A DNA stretch of 64,000 nt from Paracyclopina nana (Eukaryota > Arthropoda > Copepoda > Cyclopoida > Cyclopettidae), in NCBI GenBank assembly GCA_019096065.1, contig JAGUCH010000002.1, positions 8,630,501 to 8,694,500 on the forward strand, in the 5' to 3' direction. The notes beneath the pieces are model-generated. The model had not been told where the DNA came from, made no database searches, and saw only the letters and a program-made list of their open reading frames with translations. Shown piece by piece: positions 53,301-64,000 of this stretch. A program made the translations under genes and the position numbers. How positions within the stretch are numbered: position 1 is the stretch's first letter; each line of letters starts with the position of its first letter.

Positions 53301-55755
53301 GAGGATGATAAACATGGCTCGGATTTCGAAGCTAATCCTTTAGATCACAACGAAGAGGAAGATAATCCTTCCGATGAAGAAGTAAACAGTGATGACTTTG
53401 AAGAGGACGAAGAAGAGGAGGATGACTTCAATCCGTTCGGAAGTGGAAGCGAGGACGACGAAGACCCTTGGGCTCGTCGGAAGCGCAAGGCTAACAAAAA
53501 GGGTGGGAAGAAGTTAGCCACTTCCAAAAAGGCAAAATCCAAAAATGGGTCCAGCTCCGGAGCGGTCCAAAAAAAGCCTATCATAGCCGATCCTTCCTTT
53601 GCTCACCTGTACAAGACAGAGGACAAAAAAGTGGCTCCGCAATTGACTCCCCTACCAGGCCTTGATCCCCAAAAGCCCTATGTTCCCCCTAGAGAAAATA
53701 TTGATCGAGCGTGCCAAATGAAGCAGGAAATCTTGTCTAAAATCGAGGATCTCGGCAAAATTTTACCGCCTAATACCCTTGATCATCTCATAGATGAGTT
53801 AGGTGGACCTGAAAATGTGTCTGAAATGACTGGAAGGAAAGGCCGCGTCGTTCAAGATCAGACCAGTGGTGATGTCCGATACGAGTCCCGCTCTGAGGCC
53901 GACATCCCCCTCGAAACACTTAATTTAGCTGAAAAGGACCGATTTATGAACGGTGAAAAGGACGTTGCCATTATTTCAGAAGCTGCCTCTTCAGGCATAT
54001 CTCTTCAGGCCGACAGAAGGGTGAAAAACCAAGTAAGACGATGCCAACTGAGTCACATTTTTATACGTATGATCAAAACCACTTTCTTTAACCTTTCAGA
54101 AAAGACGTGTTCACATGACTCTTGAGTTACCTTGGTCTGCCGACAGAGCCATCCAGCAATTTGGACGAACACATCGATCAAATCAGGTTATTTTTCTTCT
54201 AGTTAATTGCAGAGGTTGCATCGATAGCTAATTTCACTTTTTTGTTAGGTGTCTGCCCCAGAATACATTTTGCTGATTTCTGACCTTGCTGGAGAGCACA
54301 GGTTTGCATCCATCGTTGCAAAACGTCTTGAAAGCTTGGTAAAATTGTTTTTAGCTGCGATTGTGAAAGGCATTAATGTTCTACATTTAAAGGGTGCTCT
54401 GACACATGGTGATCGACGTGCAACCGAGTCTCGGGATCTGTCTAGGTTCAATATTGACACCAAATACGGCCGATTGGCATTGGAATCAACCTTCAAAGCT
54501 ATTATGGGATACGAAACCCCTATCGTTCATCCTCCTGCTGATTACAAAGGAGACTTCTTCAAAGGTAAAAAAGACGTACTCATAGATTTATTGCTCTAGC
54601 TAATACATTTTCAATTTATGCTTCAGATATTGCTGATGGCCTTGTTGGGGTGGGGCTCATTACCCAGAGTGAAGATATGCCTGGTATGCTGACACTGGAC
54701 AAGGGATACAATGACATGTCTAAATTCCTTAACAGAATCTTGGGAATGCCTGTCACTTTGCAGAATCTGCTCTTTAAGTATTTCACTGATACTCTCAACT
54801 CAATTATTGATAGCGTAAGTATTTGCATAAAACAGTAGTAGAATCATTCTTCAACTGTATGTTTGTTTTAGGCTAAACGAGCTGGGCGATATGACCAGGG
54901 AATACTAGATGTTGGTCTTACTGCTGAAGACCATATCGAACTCGTGAGGACTCACACATTTTTGAGGAAACATGCCACTGGTAAAGCCAAAATTGAGCTC
55001 CACGTTCTGAACGTCGAGAGAGGGTTGAGCTGGGAAAGCGCTCAGGAGAAGTGGGCTGAACTAACTGGAATAGATGAAGGCTTTTACGTGTCGCATCAAG
55101 CAAGAAATGGAAAGAAAACGGCAGTATTGGCGATCCAAGTGGCCGGCTCCAAATTGAAGACCGACCCCGAACAGTCAAAGAAAAAAGAAAAAATGCTCAC
55201 CATTTACCGGCCTAACACGGGCCAACAGGTGAAATTGGAAAGCTTGACTGAGCTGAAAAAGAAGTACAAAAAGGTTCAAGCCACTGAAGCAGAGCCGCAC
55301 TGGAACCAGCAGTTTGTGTCCTCTTCTACAAAATGCTCTCACGCTTACTGGTGCGTTGTTTCGCTAATTAAGGATTCATGCTTGATTTAATTGGGCATTT
55401 TACTTTAGGAGCGGAAATTGCAAAAATGTCACTTTTGGCATGCAATGTGAAGTGGGACTAAGGAAGAAGACCTACAATGTTCTAACCGGTTCTGTTCTTT
55501 CTGTATGGAATGAGGTTGAATCGATTTTGACTCAAGATGGCAACAGAAAAGGCACAAATTCCAGAATGCAGGTGAGTGATATTTGACGCTGCTCATAGCC
55601 ACCTTGAAATCCTAACTTTTTTATTTCAGGTTGTCCGTTTGAAGTTGCAGAACAACAAAAGAATCGTAGGTACCCTGATCCCTTCATCTGCGATGACTCC
55701 TATTTTGAAGACCTTAAACACTGGATCAGAAGAGTCAGAAGAAACCATTTACTAA
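50355..55755 (+). CDS. sno: Strawberry notch homologue (SBNO helicase-like)
   Basis: Fifteen exons joined in phase: 50355..50378, 50570..50789, 50842..51057, 51136..51165, 51258..51622, 51685..51834, 51930..53209, 53270..54032, 54100..54186, 54249..54338, 54393..54564, 54627..54814, 54872..55350, 55409..55571 and 55630..55755; 1,450 residues. The tiny first exon encodes MSARGKRN. Acidic and Gly/Ser-rich N-terminal third; then the AAA-like helicase core with Walker [15 protein letters not shown] and DECH box FDECHRAKN. An acidic/basic linker ([22 protein letters not shown]) separates it from the second helicase lobe with [23 protein letters not shown]. Nuclear regulator acting downstream of Notch and EGFR signalling in Drosophila; enzymatic activity is not settled. 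Introns at 53210..53269 and 54339..54392 are multiples of three without stops. Confidence 0.96.
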
Positions 55756-55999
55756 GCAAAGTAGTTATGCTAGATCATCAAAATTTCCATGTACCTTTAG
55801 ATGAGTAGATATTGTCTCTGTTTTGAATTCATTCCCTGTTTTTCTGCCGTTGGCTGTGATTTTCACTTTATCGTTTGGAAAACTCCTCTCCCAAGATTGA
55901 TTTAACCCGTCCAGCCCAAAAGCTATCCATAATTTTGCTTATTATGAAATTTTTTTTGTTTGCTATAATGAGTGTCAAAAGTCGTAGTGGAGTTGTATT

Positions 56000-56005
56000 A
56001 ATAAA
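56000..56005 (+). terminator. Poly(A) signal AATAAA for strawberry notch
   Basis: Canonical hexamer 245 bp after the stop codon. Confidence 0.5.
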
Positions 56006-56730
56006 AAAATCTCTTGGTGAATATCTACGTTTTCAAATTGTTTTATTGTTACTATTTACTCGGTTTGGAAGGAGCAGTGTTAGAACTTGTCCCTTGTTGT
56101 TATTCCATTGATGACATGTCAGTTCATCAAAGTTCCGAAAAAGATCATTATGCGATCAGCTAAATATGCATGATCTTGTGTTATATGTTTTCCAGCGTAA
56201 GAGCAGTTCTAATAAGATGAAAAAATGTTTCCCATAACATAAAAGGGGCTGGCGGGCTGGCAAAGTTTCGCTGAGTAGAGCTTCAAAACACCCTCATAAA
56301 ATCGAAAGGGCTAACTTTTTTAAAATTAATGAAATTAAAAAAGTTAGATTATTCAATTTTGGCGGGGCTTTTTGAAATGCATGATACCAATAAAACGAAA
56401 TGAAAATTCCGCTTCGCCCAATTCCCAATTTGATACGATGAAAATCGATAATCAATTTCTCCTTTTCCATTTAAAAGAAAGGTGTTTCACACGTCTGAAT
56501 TAAAGCGTCTTTTGTGCAACTAGATATTTTAGATAATGTAGCATTTTCATCGAACCAGCGCAATTTTATGGCTTTAGCTGCGATGTCACTTCTCGTGGGC
56601 AAATAAAGTGCTCGCAGAGCTTTAAAGTAATTCGGAGCAGAAAAACGAAACTCGTCAAACGAGATTTTTCCCTTGTTAGAGTCAGCAGTCAACAGGTTTT
56701 TAGCCTCTGCAGCGTTGCTCGTTGCAGTGA
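56006..56730. other. Intergenic region upstream of DERA
   Basis: AT-rich. On the minus strand an open frame (56692..56471 and open further upstream to the hAT element) reads plausibly (KGKISFDEF, KALRALYLPTRSD) but has no recognised domain; it could be a small divergent gene or chance. I leave it uncalled. Confidence 0.3.
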
Positions 56731-56738
56731 GTTTTCAG

Positions 56739-57306
56739 CAGTGTTGCCAACGGTGGTCGGAAACGACCAATGTGGTCGTTTTTGAGTTAATTTAGTCGGA
56801 AAATTTTTTGGTGGTCGGTGGTCGCAAAAGTGGTCGTTTTCGAAAGTGCTAAAAAATACGGAAAAATAGCTTAATTTTGCCATTTTTTCAAAAAATACGG
56901 AATTTTTTTAGATCTGCATTGATGAATTTGACGTTGGCCATGAACTCAAATCCAAAAATTGGCAAAAATATTTGAAAATAGTATGAACACGAAATTCTTT
57001 TTTTTACATGAGGGAACAGCCAGTTTGTGGAACAAAGCTCCGCCCATGAAGTGGCTTTTTGAAAAAAGTCATTTTTATGCAAATATGTTTGTATTTTTTT
57101 GTTTTGGATCACTATTCAGGCCTCCAAACACAAAACAGAAAGCTAGAAAGCCAATTTTGGGCCTAAAAATGCACCTTTTTTGCTGTTTTTTGGCTACTGG
57201 TCGCAAAATTGGTCGTTTTTGGATTCATCAAAAAATTGTGGTCGCAAAAGTGGTCGTTTTTGCGAAAAAAAGTGGTCGGAAGCCAAAAAATCCGTTGGCA
57301 ACACTG
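56739..57306. mobile_element. 568-bp non-autonomous hAT-type element (MITE)
   Basis: Exact 15-bp terminal inverted repeats (CAGTGTTGCCAACGG) flanked by an exact 8-bp target duplication GTTTTCAG (56731..56738 and 57307..57314), the hallmark of hAT transposases. The body has no transposase. Many copies of TGGTCG(T/C) lie near both ends (GTGGTCGTTTTT, GGTCGCAAAAGTGGTCG), like the subterminal binding motifs of hAT elements. It ends 35 bp before the DERA ATG. Confidence 0.93.
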
Positions 57307-57341
57307 GTTTTCAGCTGTCTGAGTCTTCTAACTTCAGTGAA

Positions 57342-58545
57342 ATGGAGCCCCACAACCCTGGAATGGATTTAGATCTAGCATGGCTGGAAAAGGTACGAAT
57401 CAACTTGCCAGCAGTAAAAAGGCGAGCTGAAAATCTTGGTACGACGAGAACAGTCAAAATGCAATGGCAAGCAGCCTGGCTTTGCAGGGCAGTAACCTGC
57501 ATTGACCTTACCACCCTCTCAGGGGATGACACTGAATCAAACGTCCAAAGGCTTTGCCTGAAAGCAGCCAAACCAATCAGAAACGACCTCATAAAAGCCA
57601 TGGGTATTGAGGAGCTTAACTTGACCACGGGAGCAGTTTGCGTTTACCCCTCAAGGTATTACTGAACAAGCCATAACTGCGGTATGTAGTCAAGCAAGAA
57701 TCCTTGTTTTAGAGTCAGGGAAGCTGTTAACTGGCTGGAAAAATTCAAAGCCAGCCATATTCCTGTAGCGGCAGTGGCCACAGGATTTCCCAGTGGTCAG
57801 TACTCCTTAGCCACAAGGCTTGAGGAAATTCGCTTTGCCATCAGTGAGGGCGCAAGAGAGATTGACATTGTTATCAACCGCACTCTCGCACTCCAAGTAA
57901 AACAGACTGTCAAAGTCTCAATAGAGTTCTCTGTAAATACATAATGCCACTCCTTTTCCTCTGCAGCATAAGTGGAAAGAGATGTACGAAGAAGTGAAAG
58001 CAATGAAAGCATCCTGCGGTCCAGATGTTCACATGAAGTCAATTTTAGCCATTGGCGAGTTGGTACTGCGAGCATTTTTTCTGATTTTATTGCTGCCATC
58101 AAGTTACTTTTTCTAGGGCTCCATGAACAATGTGTATAAAGCTTCACTCGTTTGCATGATGGCAGGTTCGGATTTTATAAAAACCTCTACCGGTAAGGAA
58201 GGAGTAAACGCCATTCTTCCAGTAGGCTTGGTAATGTGCAGGTACTATATGCGTTACTTCAATTAATGCCTAATGCGTATACCTATAAAAATGATTTGAA
58301 GGGCCATTCGGGAATATTATGAGAAGACTGGGTACGTTGTTGGATTCAAGCCAGCGGGCGGAATAAGAACGGCCAAAGATGCGTGCGCCTGGCTTGTTCT
58401 TATCAAAGAAGAATTGGGAGATAAGTGGCTGAACAACAGCCTTTTCCGTATTGGAGCCTCTGGCCTTTTGATCGACATTGAGCGACAATTGTTTCATTAC
58501 GTCACCGGCCGATATGCAGCCGCGCATGAGCTTGCCATGTCCTAA
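57342..58545 (+). CDS. DERA: Deoxyribose-phosphate aldolase
   Basis: Five exons, 57342..57655, 57713..57896, 57967..58062, 58117..58241 and 58302..58545, give 320 residues in agreeing phase. A class I aldolase TIM barrel: EIDIVIN carries the catalytic Asp, SDFIKTSTGKEG the Schiff-base Lys, and GFKPAGGIRT the second active-site Lys. It cleaves 2-deoxy-D-ribose 5-phosphate to glyceraldehyde 3-phosphate and acetaldehyde, in deoxynucleoside breakdown. Length matches animal DERA (about 318). The C-terminal GRYAAAHELAMS is family-like. The 5' leader abuts a hAT-type MITE, so transcription must start either within 35 bp of the ATG or in or beyond the MITE. Confidence 0.96.
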
Positions 58546-58642
58546 AATTGGAGCAACCATTTTAATGCCACAAGGACCAACAAGTTCTAATTCAATAAAA
58601 TCGGGATTATCCAGCTGTGGATTGAATTTTCTGCCTCCAGAA

Positions 58643-58648
58643 AATAAA
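58643..58648 (+). terminator. Poly(A) signal AATAAA for DERA
   Basis: Canonical hexamer about 100 bp after the DERA stop codon. Confidence 0.55.
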
Positions 58649-58778
58649 ATTTGGCGCCAACAAAAAAAAAGGTGTTAAAAGTCTCTTTTAAAAATTAATT
58701 AGAGGCTTCTTATGCAACAAAAAGAATTATTGCAGGCTTTATCGTCATACAGTTCTAAAGTGTTCACAATGCGCTGCA

Positions 58779-59499
58779 TCAGGCTGGATATTCTGAGCTC
58801 ATTGCATTAAGGCAAATAAGCAAGCTGTAACTTTTAGTTGACCCGATTACATTCTTGCCAAAGCAAGCATGCGCATGTATACGAGGTGCTTTAAATATGT
58901 GACCCAAGATTTCCCATGAGTGCATGAAATGGTCAGGAAAATAGGCCTCGCCACTGCTTTCTCTTGGTTTCTTCAAGCCGTGGAATTACTTGAGGAGTGT
59001 AAGCATGCATAGAATTCATAGGGATTAAGATGTATCGTGTCTGTGGTATATTACAACCCATTTCTTGACAGTCCCCTTTACTCTGGCAGCACCCTTCTCG
59101 AGGAGTCATATAGTATAGTATACAAGTCCATCCAATTTCGGGAAAGTATTCCGTGTGTGTTTTATGAAGATATATCACTGCCCGGCCACTAAAACAAAGT
59201 CCCTTCATTCCCCATAGGAGGTGCCATAGGAAACAATCCCCTGCTTCGAGACAGGTGTGCCATTTGTCCCCATCATCCACCAGGGTCATTGGCTTCGTCT
59301 ACTGCATTTTTAAGCTTGTAATCAGTTAAAAAGTCAGGAGTTAGCTTCCGTGGTATTGGAACTCGTCTATTTCTGCGAAATATACCTCCCCAATCACAGA
59401 AAAGGGGGAATGTTCTTGATTGCGTGACCAGTAGTAATTCTTGGAATAAATTGAAGTGTGTGGCTTGGAATCTACATGCTTACCCCAATTACTAGTCAT
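58779..59499 (-). pseudogene. Frameshifted remnant of an unidentified ~240-residue protein
   Basis: From an ATG at 59499 the minus strand reads MTSNWGKHVDSKPH... for about 50 residues, then a protein-like frame continues through successive frames: KLTPDFLTDYKLKNAVDEAND, then a longer section with WHTCLEAGDCFLWHLLWG and YFPEIGWTCILYYM, then AYFPDHFMHSWEILGHIFK to a stop near 58779. The frames abut or overlap, so no intron fits between them; at least three frameshifts are implied. Composition is Cys-, Trp-, His- and Tyr-rich. I do not recognise the family. It could be a processed pseudogene, an old viral or mobile-element gene, or a decayed gene. Convergent with DERA. Confidence 0.5.
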
Positions 59500-61590
59500 C
59501 TAAATACGCGGAAAAATAAAAAGCAAATAGAGATTTTCTCGAAAATTCGCAAATGAGTAGCTACTGCATAGAAGAAATGCAAGCATTATGCGTAATGTGA
59601 ATATAGGGCTAATCAATCAAGCACAAAATGAAGCCATGATTTGTGATTGCCTTCGGATAACGAGTGACCGTTAAACGTATGCGGTTCGCACTTCAAGTCG
59701 GCTTTCTAATTTTGTGAAGGGACGTGCAAAGTAGCAGTAGTAGTAGCAGGGCCACTTACTGCACACTGTGTTGCTTATTCAATATGCATGCACTATAGTG
59801 TCCAACAGCCTTTCTACAGTTTTCGAGCATATTCACAAGTTGTTATGCTGTTAGCATACATGCCGTCCCACGCATGAAAATAGCGCCCCCTCCCCCGCTA
59901 AATCCGCATTTGCTCGCTGCCAAGCGCATTAACCCTAGCATAATCGATTTATTAGCAATTTACTATAGTGTACATAACTATTTGGAGCCAATTTTATATT
60001 GCTCAGCAGCATATTTCAACGAGTATGAGAAAATAGAAAAGACACTTTGCTAGATGCGCGAAATGGTCATGTTATTGATTGTGAACACGAGGGTGAATGC
60101 TTTTATAGACGAATTGTTATATGGTGCCAATCGATTAAATCACTTCAATTCCCCCTGAGACTTGGAAAGCACGAGCGGATGCTGTGCTACATTTTTAATC
60201 ACTTCTATAGTGAATAGTTGTCTAGATAAATGAAGTGAGAGTCTCCGTCGGTGCGGTGGGGATTTTGTGAGAAAGGTAAACCAAAATACCAGACCAGTTC
60301 GCGTATGTTCGTGCAAGCGCCAGCGGCTTTCACCGCTACGCGCTCGCTTACGTTACTTTTAGTTCACAACAGTAGTTCATGGCTAGAGTCCATCGAGGGA
60401 GGGGAGTCATTTATGGAAATAGGAGCAGATTGACCAAGGGCAGGGGATTAACTCCTGCGAGCTGAGAGAAGCCATAAAATCCAGGTAATTTGATGGTTCC
60501 TTTGCTTCGAATATATTTTTAATCTTTGAAGAAAGCAATTATAAGATAACGATCAGTTTTGATGCAGCTTTGCAATACCAACAAGATAAACATGTAGTAT
60601 GCACATGCGTAGGTAGGAGGGGAGAGAACCAAACATACATGTAGTTTGTCGTGGAGAGTAGCAACTGCAGATGCTTAATACCTTTAGAAAATTGCTCCCA
60701 ACCCTCCTCCCTATTTCTGGAAATAATTACAACGATTTCATTAGCAAGGAGACAGCTTGGCGTGCAAGTGAGGATTTTCTCAGCACTACTATTGCAGAAT
60801 CCCTTCAGAGAAAAAACTTTCAGAGCCTGTCAATGTTTGACGTATTCAACTCTAACCCAAGCTGCTGACTCTTTGTTCGTGCTTTGGCTCACGTCTAGAC
60901 AGTAGGTCGCTTTCAAGCTAAGTAATGACTCATTGGCACGCAAAAAATCCTCTTAGACTCTTCCTTAGAGTGTTCTATGGAAATTGTTTGATTCAGGACT
61001 TTCCATACATGAATTCAACCCTTCACAAACTTCGATTCTAGAGAATTGTTATCAAACTTTCAATCGTAGGGGCAACCACCCCCAAACTTTACTCCAGGCA
61101 AAGGTGTTTGTCACCTTAGCAAGATTCTCTCAGGAAATGCTCACTTTGAAATATCGACCCATCTGATATATGTTGCTACAAGGCATCTTTAAGGAGCTCC
61201 TCTTTTGAACATAGTCATGATGGGGTAAATGAATCAATGCAGTCAGTTTATGCTCCTAAAATTCGAGCCCTTAATTAAAAGGATGTCAGTAAATTAGCCA
61301 ATCAGCAAGAATTTTTGTAGGATGGTATAGAAACATCTCTGATAGAGCCAAATCAAACACATACTTTGCATCAGGTGTCCAGTTGTTGCAGTTGACAAAA
61401 CGAGATTGGTCAAACAATTAAATAATCATTGCTTTGGGTATCAAGAAAACAAAACACATAAACACAATTGCTGAATTGATATTTTTCATTTGTGCGCTTC
61501 AGATCGATGATGTTTGACTTTTGGAGGGAAGATGGAACAGATGCAAGACTCCAGCAAAAAACTAAGCACACTTGTGATTGAGGAACGGCA
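59500..61590. other. Gene-free region
   Basis: Mixed composition, short open frames only, none with motifs. No tandem or inverted repeat stands out. Confidence 0.45.
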
Positions 61591-61841
61591 ATGAGAATGA
61601 TGTGCTTTATAGTGCTTAGTCTTATTGCAGCCTCTGGTCAGTGCTACCAGAGGTCGCATGTTCAACTTCCTCTTTCGTACACTGCCATGAAGGATGACAT
61701 TGTTGTGTCTTACAGTATTAACTACGACTCCAGCACCAACAGCTTCAAGTCTTTCAATGCCATGATTCATCTGGAATACCTTCCTGGAGACTCAATACTC
61801 ACTAACAGCCATTCAGTGTCCTCCTCTGTGCATCTAGCCAG
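61591..61841 (+). CDS. First coding exon of an unidentified secreted or membrane protein
   Basis: The frame starts with a clean signal peptide (MRMMCFIVLSLIAASGQC) and continues with about 65 residues rich in Ser, Tyr and Asn. A CCAG/GTAGAA donor at 61842 would end the exon just before the in-frame stop at 61843. No downstream exon was found before 64,000; the presumed intron holds a TA-flanked MITE and other repeats. No family recognised. Confidence 0.4.
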
Positions 61842-61917
61842 GTAGAATAAATTATTCATTTTACAGGGCTTGCATAACAAAGGACCATTATTTGGCCATA
61901 AAAAGCGAGGCATAATA

Positions 61918-62126
61918 GGCCGTTCTCATATTGCCGGAAAAAGCTAAGCTAAGGTAAAATTAGCTAAGCTAAGGTAAATATTATGCAACGAAAACCGGTT
62001 ATTTCGCTCAACATTCACAAAAAGCAGCTACTTTGCTTGAAATGTTGAGCGTTTGCTTAGCTATTTTTACCTTAGCTTAGCTATTTTCACCTTAGCTTAG
62101 CTTTTTCCGGCAATATGAGAACGGCC
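61918..62126. mobile_element. 209-bp TA-flanked palindromic MITE (Tc1/mariner-like)
   Basis: Nearly perfect ~60-bp terminal inverted repeats starting GGCCGTTCTCATATTGCCGG, flanked by TA on each side (61916..61917 and 62127..62128). Subterminal AGCTAAGCTAAGGTAA blocks repeat. TA duplication points to an IS630/Tc1/mariner transposase. A decayed relative lies at 33,681. Confidence 0.85.
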
Positions 62127-62610
62127 TAGACAGATTTTTATCACAGAGGTTAATGACCTTTCACGGTCACAGAAGAGACTTTTCCTGCAAAGTATTCGAA
62201 TATAGGAGGAAGCAAATCAAAAATAAACAGGGTTGATTTCATCATAAACCCCACGATCAATTCGATTTATTGATCAATCTCTGCCAAAATCTGACCGCTG
62301 CTGTTAATTCAATAGAAACAATGGAATCGCATAAGCAGCCATAGATGCAAATAAGCATTTCATACGCATATGACAGTGGTCAAATTCTCGGCTCTGCTTG
62401 TAAAAGACACTAATTCGAAAAGACATCTAACTACATTGGCACTGCGATGAATGGTTTTGTTACTCATAGGCACTGCATTTTAATTTTTAAAAAGGCACCA
62501 TTGTGTAAAGACACAAAAAATGTTTTTACCAAATTCAGATTGGTTAAAAAATATTTTGGATGCATTTATGCACACAAAAAATACACAATTTTTTTGAAAA
62601 AAGATTAACG

Positions 62611-63222
62611 TGTGCACATTGACTTGGCAAAGGACCTAACCCAAACTACTTACAACACCCAAAAATTATATATTTTCTGAAAGCTTATGTCCCAAGGGTT
62701 CATTTGGTGATAAAATAAAAATCCTGGCCTATAGCTTCCAATAACATAAAAATTTTAAAAACGTTTTGCGCAAAAACGGCTCAATTTTTGGGGATAGTTA
62801 GCTTCAATGACCCCCACTAAAATTCAAAAATAAAACTTAAATTACTTCATAGTAAAATGGCTAGGATGGACAGAAACGGAGATATAGCTATGCTAAAAGT
62901 TGATTACTGCCACCTTGATTAATTTTGCTTAATAAGTTTGGCAACAAATATCTCATTTTGGGTGCATTTTACAGACTTGCTTATGAAATAAGAAAAGTTA
63001 GATCTCCTTTTTTAAGAGGGGGTCACTGCTATTAATAATCTCAAAAAATAATAAACTGTAGGTGCTAGACGTTTTTGAAAATTTTATGTTATGGGAAGCC
63101 ATAGGCCAGGATTTTTAAATTGCTACCAAATGAACCCTAAGAACATAAGCTTTCAGAAAATGTATATTTTTTGGGTGTTGTAAAGAGTTTGGGTTAGGAC
63201 CTTCTTCAAGTCAATGTGTGTG
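62611..63222. mobile_element. 612-bp element with ~150-bp inverted-repeat arms
   Basis: The left arm (62,611-62,770) and the reverse complement of 63,070-63,222 share CACATTGACTTG, GGTCCTAACCCAAACT-like, ACAACACCCAAAAA and ATCCTGGCCTAT blocks in the same order. The centre is AT-rich without a gene. A lone diverged arm occurs at 42,779. A fold-back or long-TIR MITE. Confidence 0.75.
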
Positions 63223-63465
63223 GTGTTCATCTATTAAGGAAAGGACAATCCTTATCTTTAACGTCTTTTTCCTTTGGCGAAAAACTTCAGTACAGAGAGC
63301 TTAAGCTAAAAACTAAGAGTTGGTTATGATCCTTAAAAGCTGATTTTTTAGTTCCTACTAGTCTTAATGAGAAATAAAATTCCTAAGTACGAAAATGACG
63401 GAGTCTCGAAATCAAAAGTTTCTTTAAGATAAGGAAAGATGACGCGTAGATGAACACCACATTAA
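63212..63465. repeat. Small inverted repeat adjoining the previous element
   Basis: GTGGTGTTCATCTA near the left end matches the complement TAGATGAACACCAC at the right end, with further pairing (AAGGAAAG, CCTTATCTT). About 250 bp, non-coding. It shares its edge with the 612-bp element. Confidence 0.55.
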
Positions 63466-63599
63466 GTTGTGAGGATTGTTTGCTTAATAGAAAAACCGTT
63501 CTGTATAAATAAAGATGCGTTGTATGGTTCAAATGACTGAGATGATCAGCTTTGATGCCAAACTGCAAAAATAATTCATACTATTTGGACCAAAAATGG

Positions 63600-63990
63600 C
63601 CCAAACGGTCTCAAGACTTTTGCCCCTAGCCGTTTACCCCTGATATGTTTGCCCCAGGCCGTTTGCCCCTGTAGACGTTTGCCCCTAAGATCTTTGTCCT
63701 TAGAGACAGTCACCCCCAAGACATTTGCCCTTTGGATTTTTGCCCCTATACAAGTTTGCCCCTTGGATTTTGCCCCTGAAGACACTTGCCCCTTAGATGT
63801 TAGCCCCTGGATATATTTGCCCCTTGGATTTTTGCCCCTTGGATTTTTGCCCCTTGGATTTTTGCCCCTTGGATTTTTGCCCCTTGGATTTTTGCCCCTT
63901 GGATTTTTGCCCCTTGGATTTTTGCCCCTTGGATTTTTGCCCCTTGGATTTTTGCCCCTAGGGATGTTGCCTCAGGCACTTTTGCCCCAA
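63600..63990. repeat. Minisatellite with TTTGCCCCT core; perfect 15-bp array at 63819-63960
   Basis: Degenerate units around TTTGCCCCT occupy 63,600-63,818; then the 15-bp unit GCCCCTTGGATTTTT repeats about 9.5 times without error to 63,960, followed by degenerate units to the window edge. The perfect block points to recent expansion. Confidence 0.95.
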
Positions 63991-64000
63991 GTACCAGTAA

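Noticed and set aside
56471..56692. Small minus-strand gene upstream of DERA
   Set aside because: Frame is plausible but short, without a recognised domain; left as a note in the intergenic entry.
63576..63785. 69-codon minus-strand frame in the minisatellite
   Set aside because: Its Gly/Lys/Arg pattern comes from the TTTGCCCCT repeat.

Overview
The window is eukaryotic nuclear DNA from an invertebrate, most likely an arthropod. Genes are split by short GT-AG introns (about 50-120 bp). The recognisable set is typical of arthropod or other protostome genomes: strawberry notch, HNF4, KANK, CRELD, TM7SF3, a mitochondrial glutamate carrier, DNA polymerase kappa and deoxyribose-phosphate aldolase. 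A BEL/Pao LTR retrotransposon and several non-autonomous DNA transposons are interspersed. I cannot name the species.

Layout. 0-7.2 kb: the 3' part of a CAP + Thr-rich + MAM secreted protein (+), an acetylcholine-binding-protein-like soluble Cys-loop protein (+), CRELD (-, with an alternative 3' exon that swaps its membrane anchor for a KDEL-like tail) and TM7SF3 (+). 8.1-24.3 kb: a trypsin-like serine protease gene (+) split by a 13,969-bp BEL/Pao element inserted antisense in an intron. The element has identical 589-bp LTRs, a 5-bp target duplication, a tRNA-Lys primer site, a 3,002-codon Gag-Pol and, in the position where some relatives carry env, an extra 1,230-codon ORF that is not env-like and ends in three zinc knuckles. 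25.0-29.4 kb: KANK (-), one uninterrupted 1,450-codon exon.

31.6-43.2 kb is a gene-free repeat block. It holds long inverted repeats, an 11.5-copy 114-bp satellite, minisatellite-bearing inverted repeats and two tRNA-like relics. 43.2-58.6 kb is a gene-dense stretch: HNF4 (-), the mitochondrial glutamate carrier (-), POLK (-), strawberry notch (+, 15 exons) and DERA (+, with a hAT-type MITE just upstream of its ATG). 58.8-59.5 kb carries a frameshifted pseudogene (-) of an unidentified protein. 59.5-64 kb is mostly non-coding, with one signal-peptide first exon, two inverted-repeat DNA elements and a 15-bp minisatellite at the right edge.

The genes do not form a common pathway. Two neighbours share a theme: CRELD family proteins are known to help biogenesis of ionotropic acetylcholine receptors, and the convergent neighbour of CRELD is an acetylcholine-receptor-derived soluble protein. 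The best candidate for something undescribed is the giant BEL/Pao element with its zinc-knuckle third-position gene. All splice models were read by eye from GT-AG sites and phase agreement; none has been checked against RNA.
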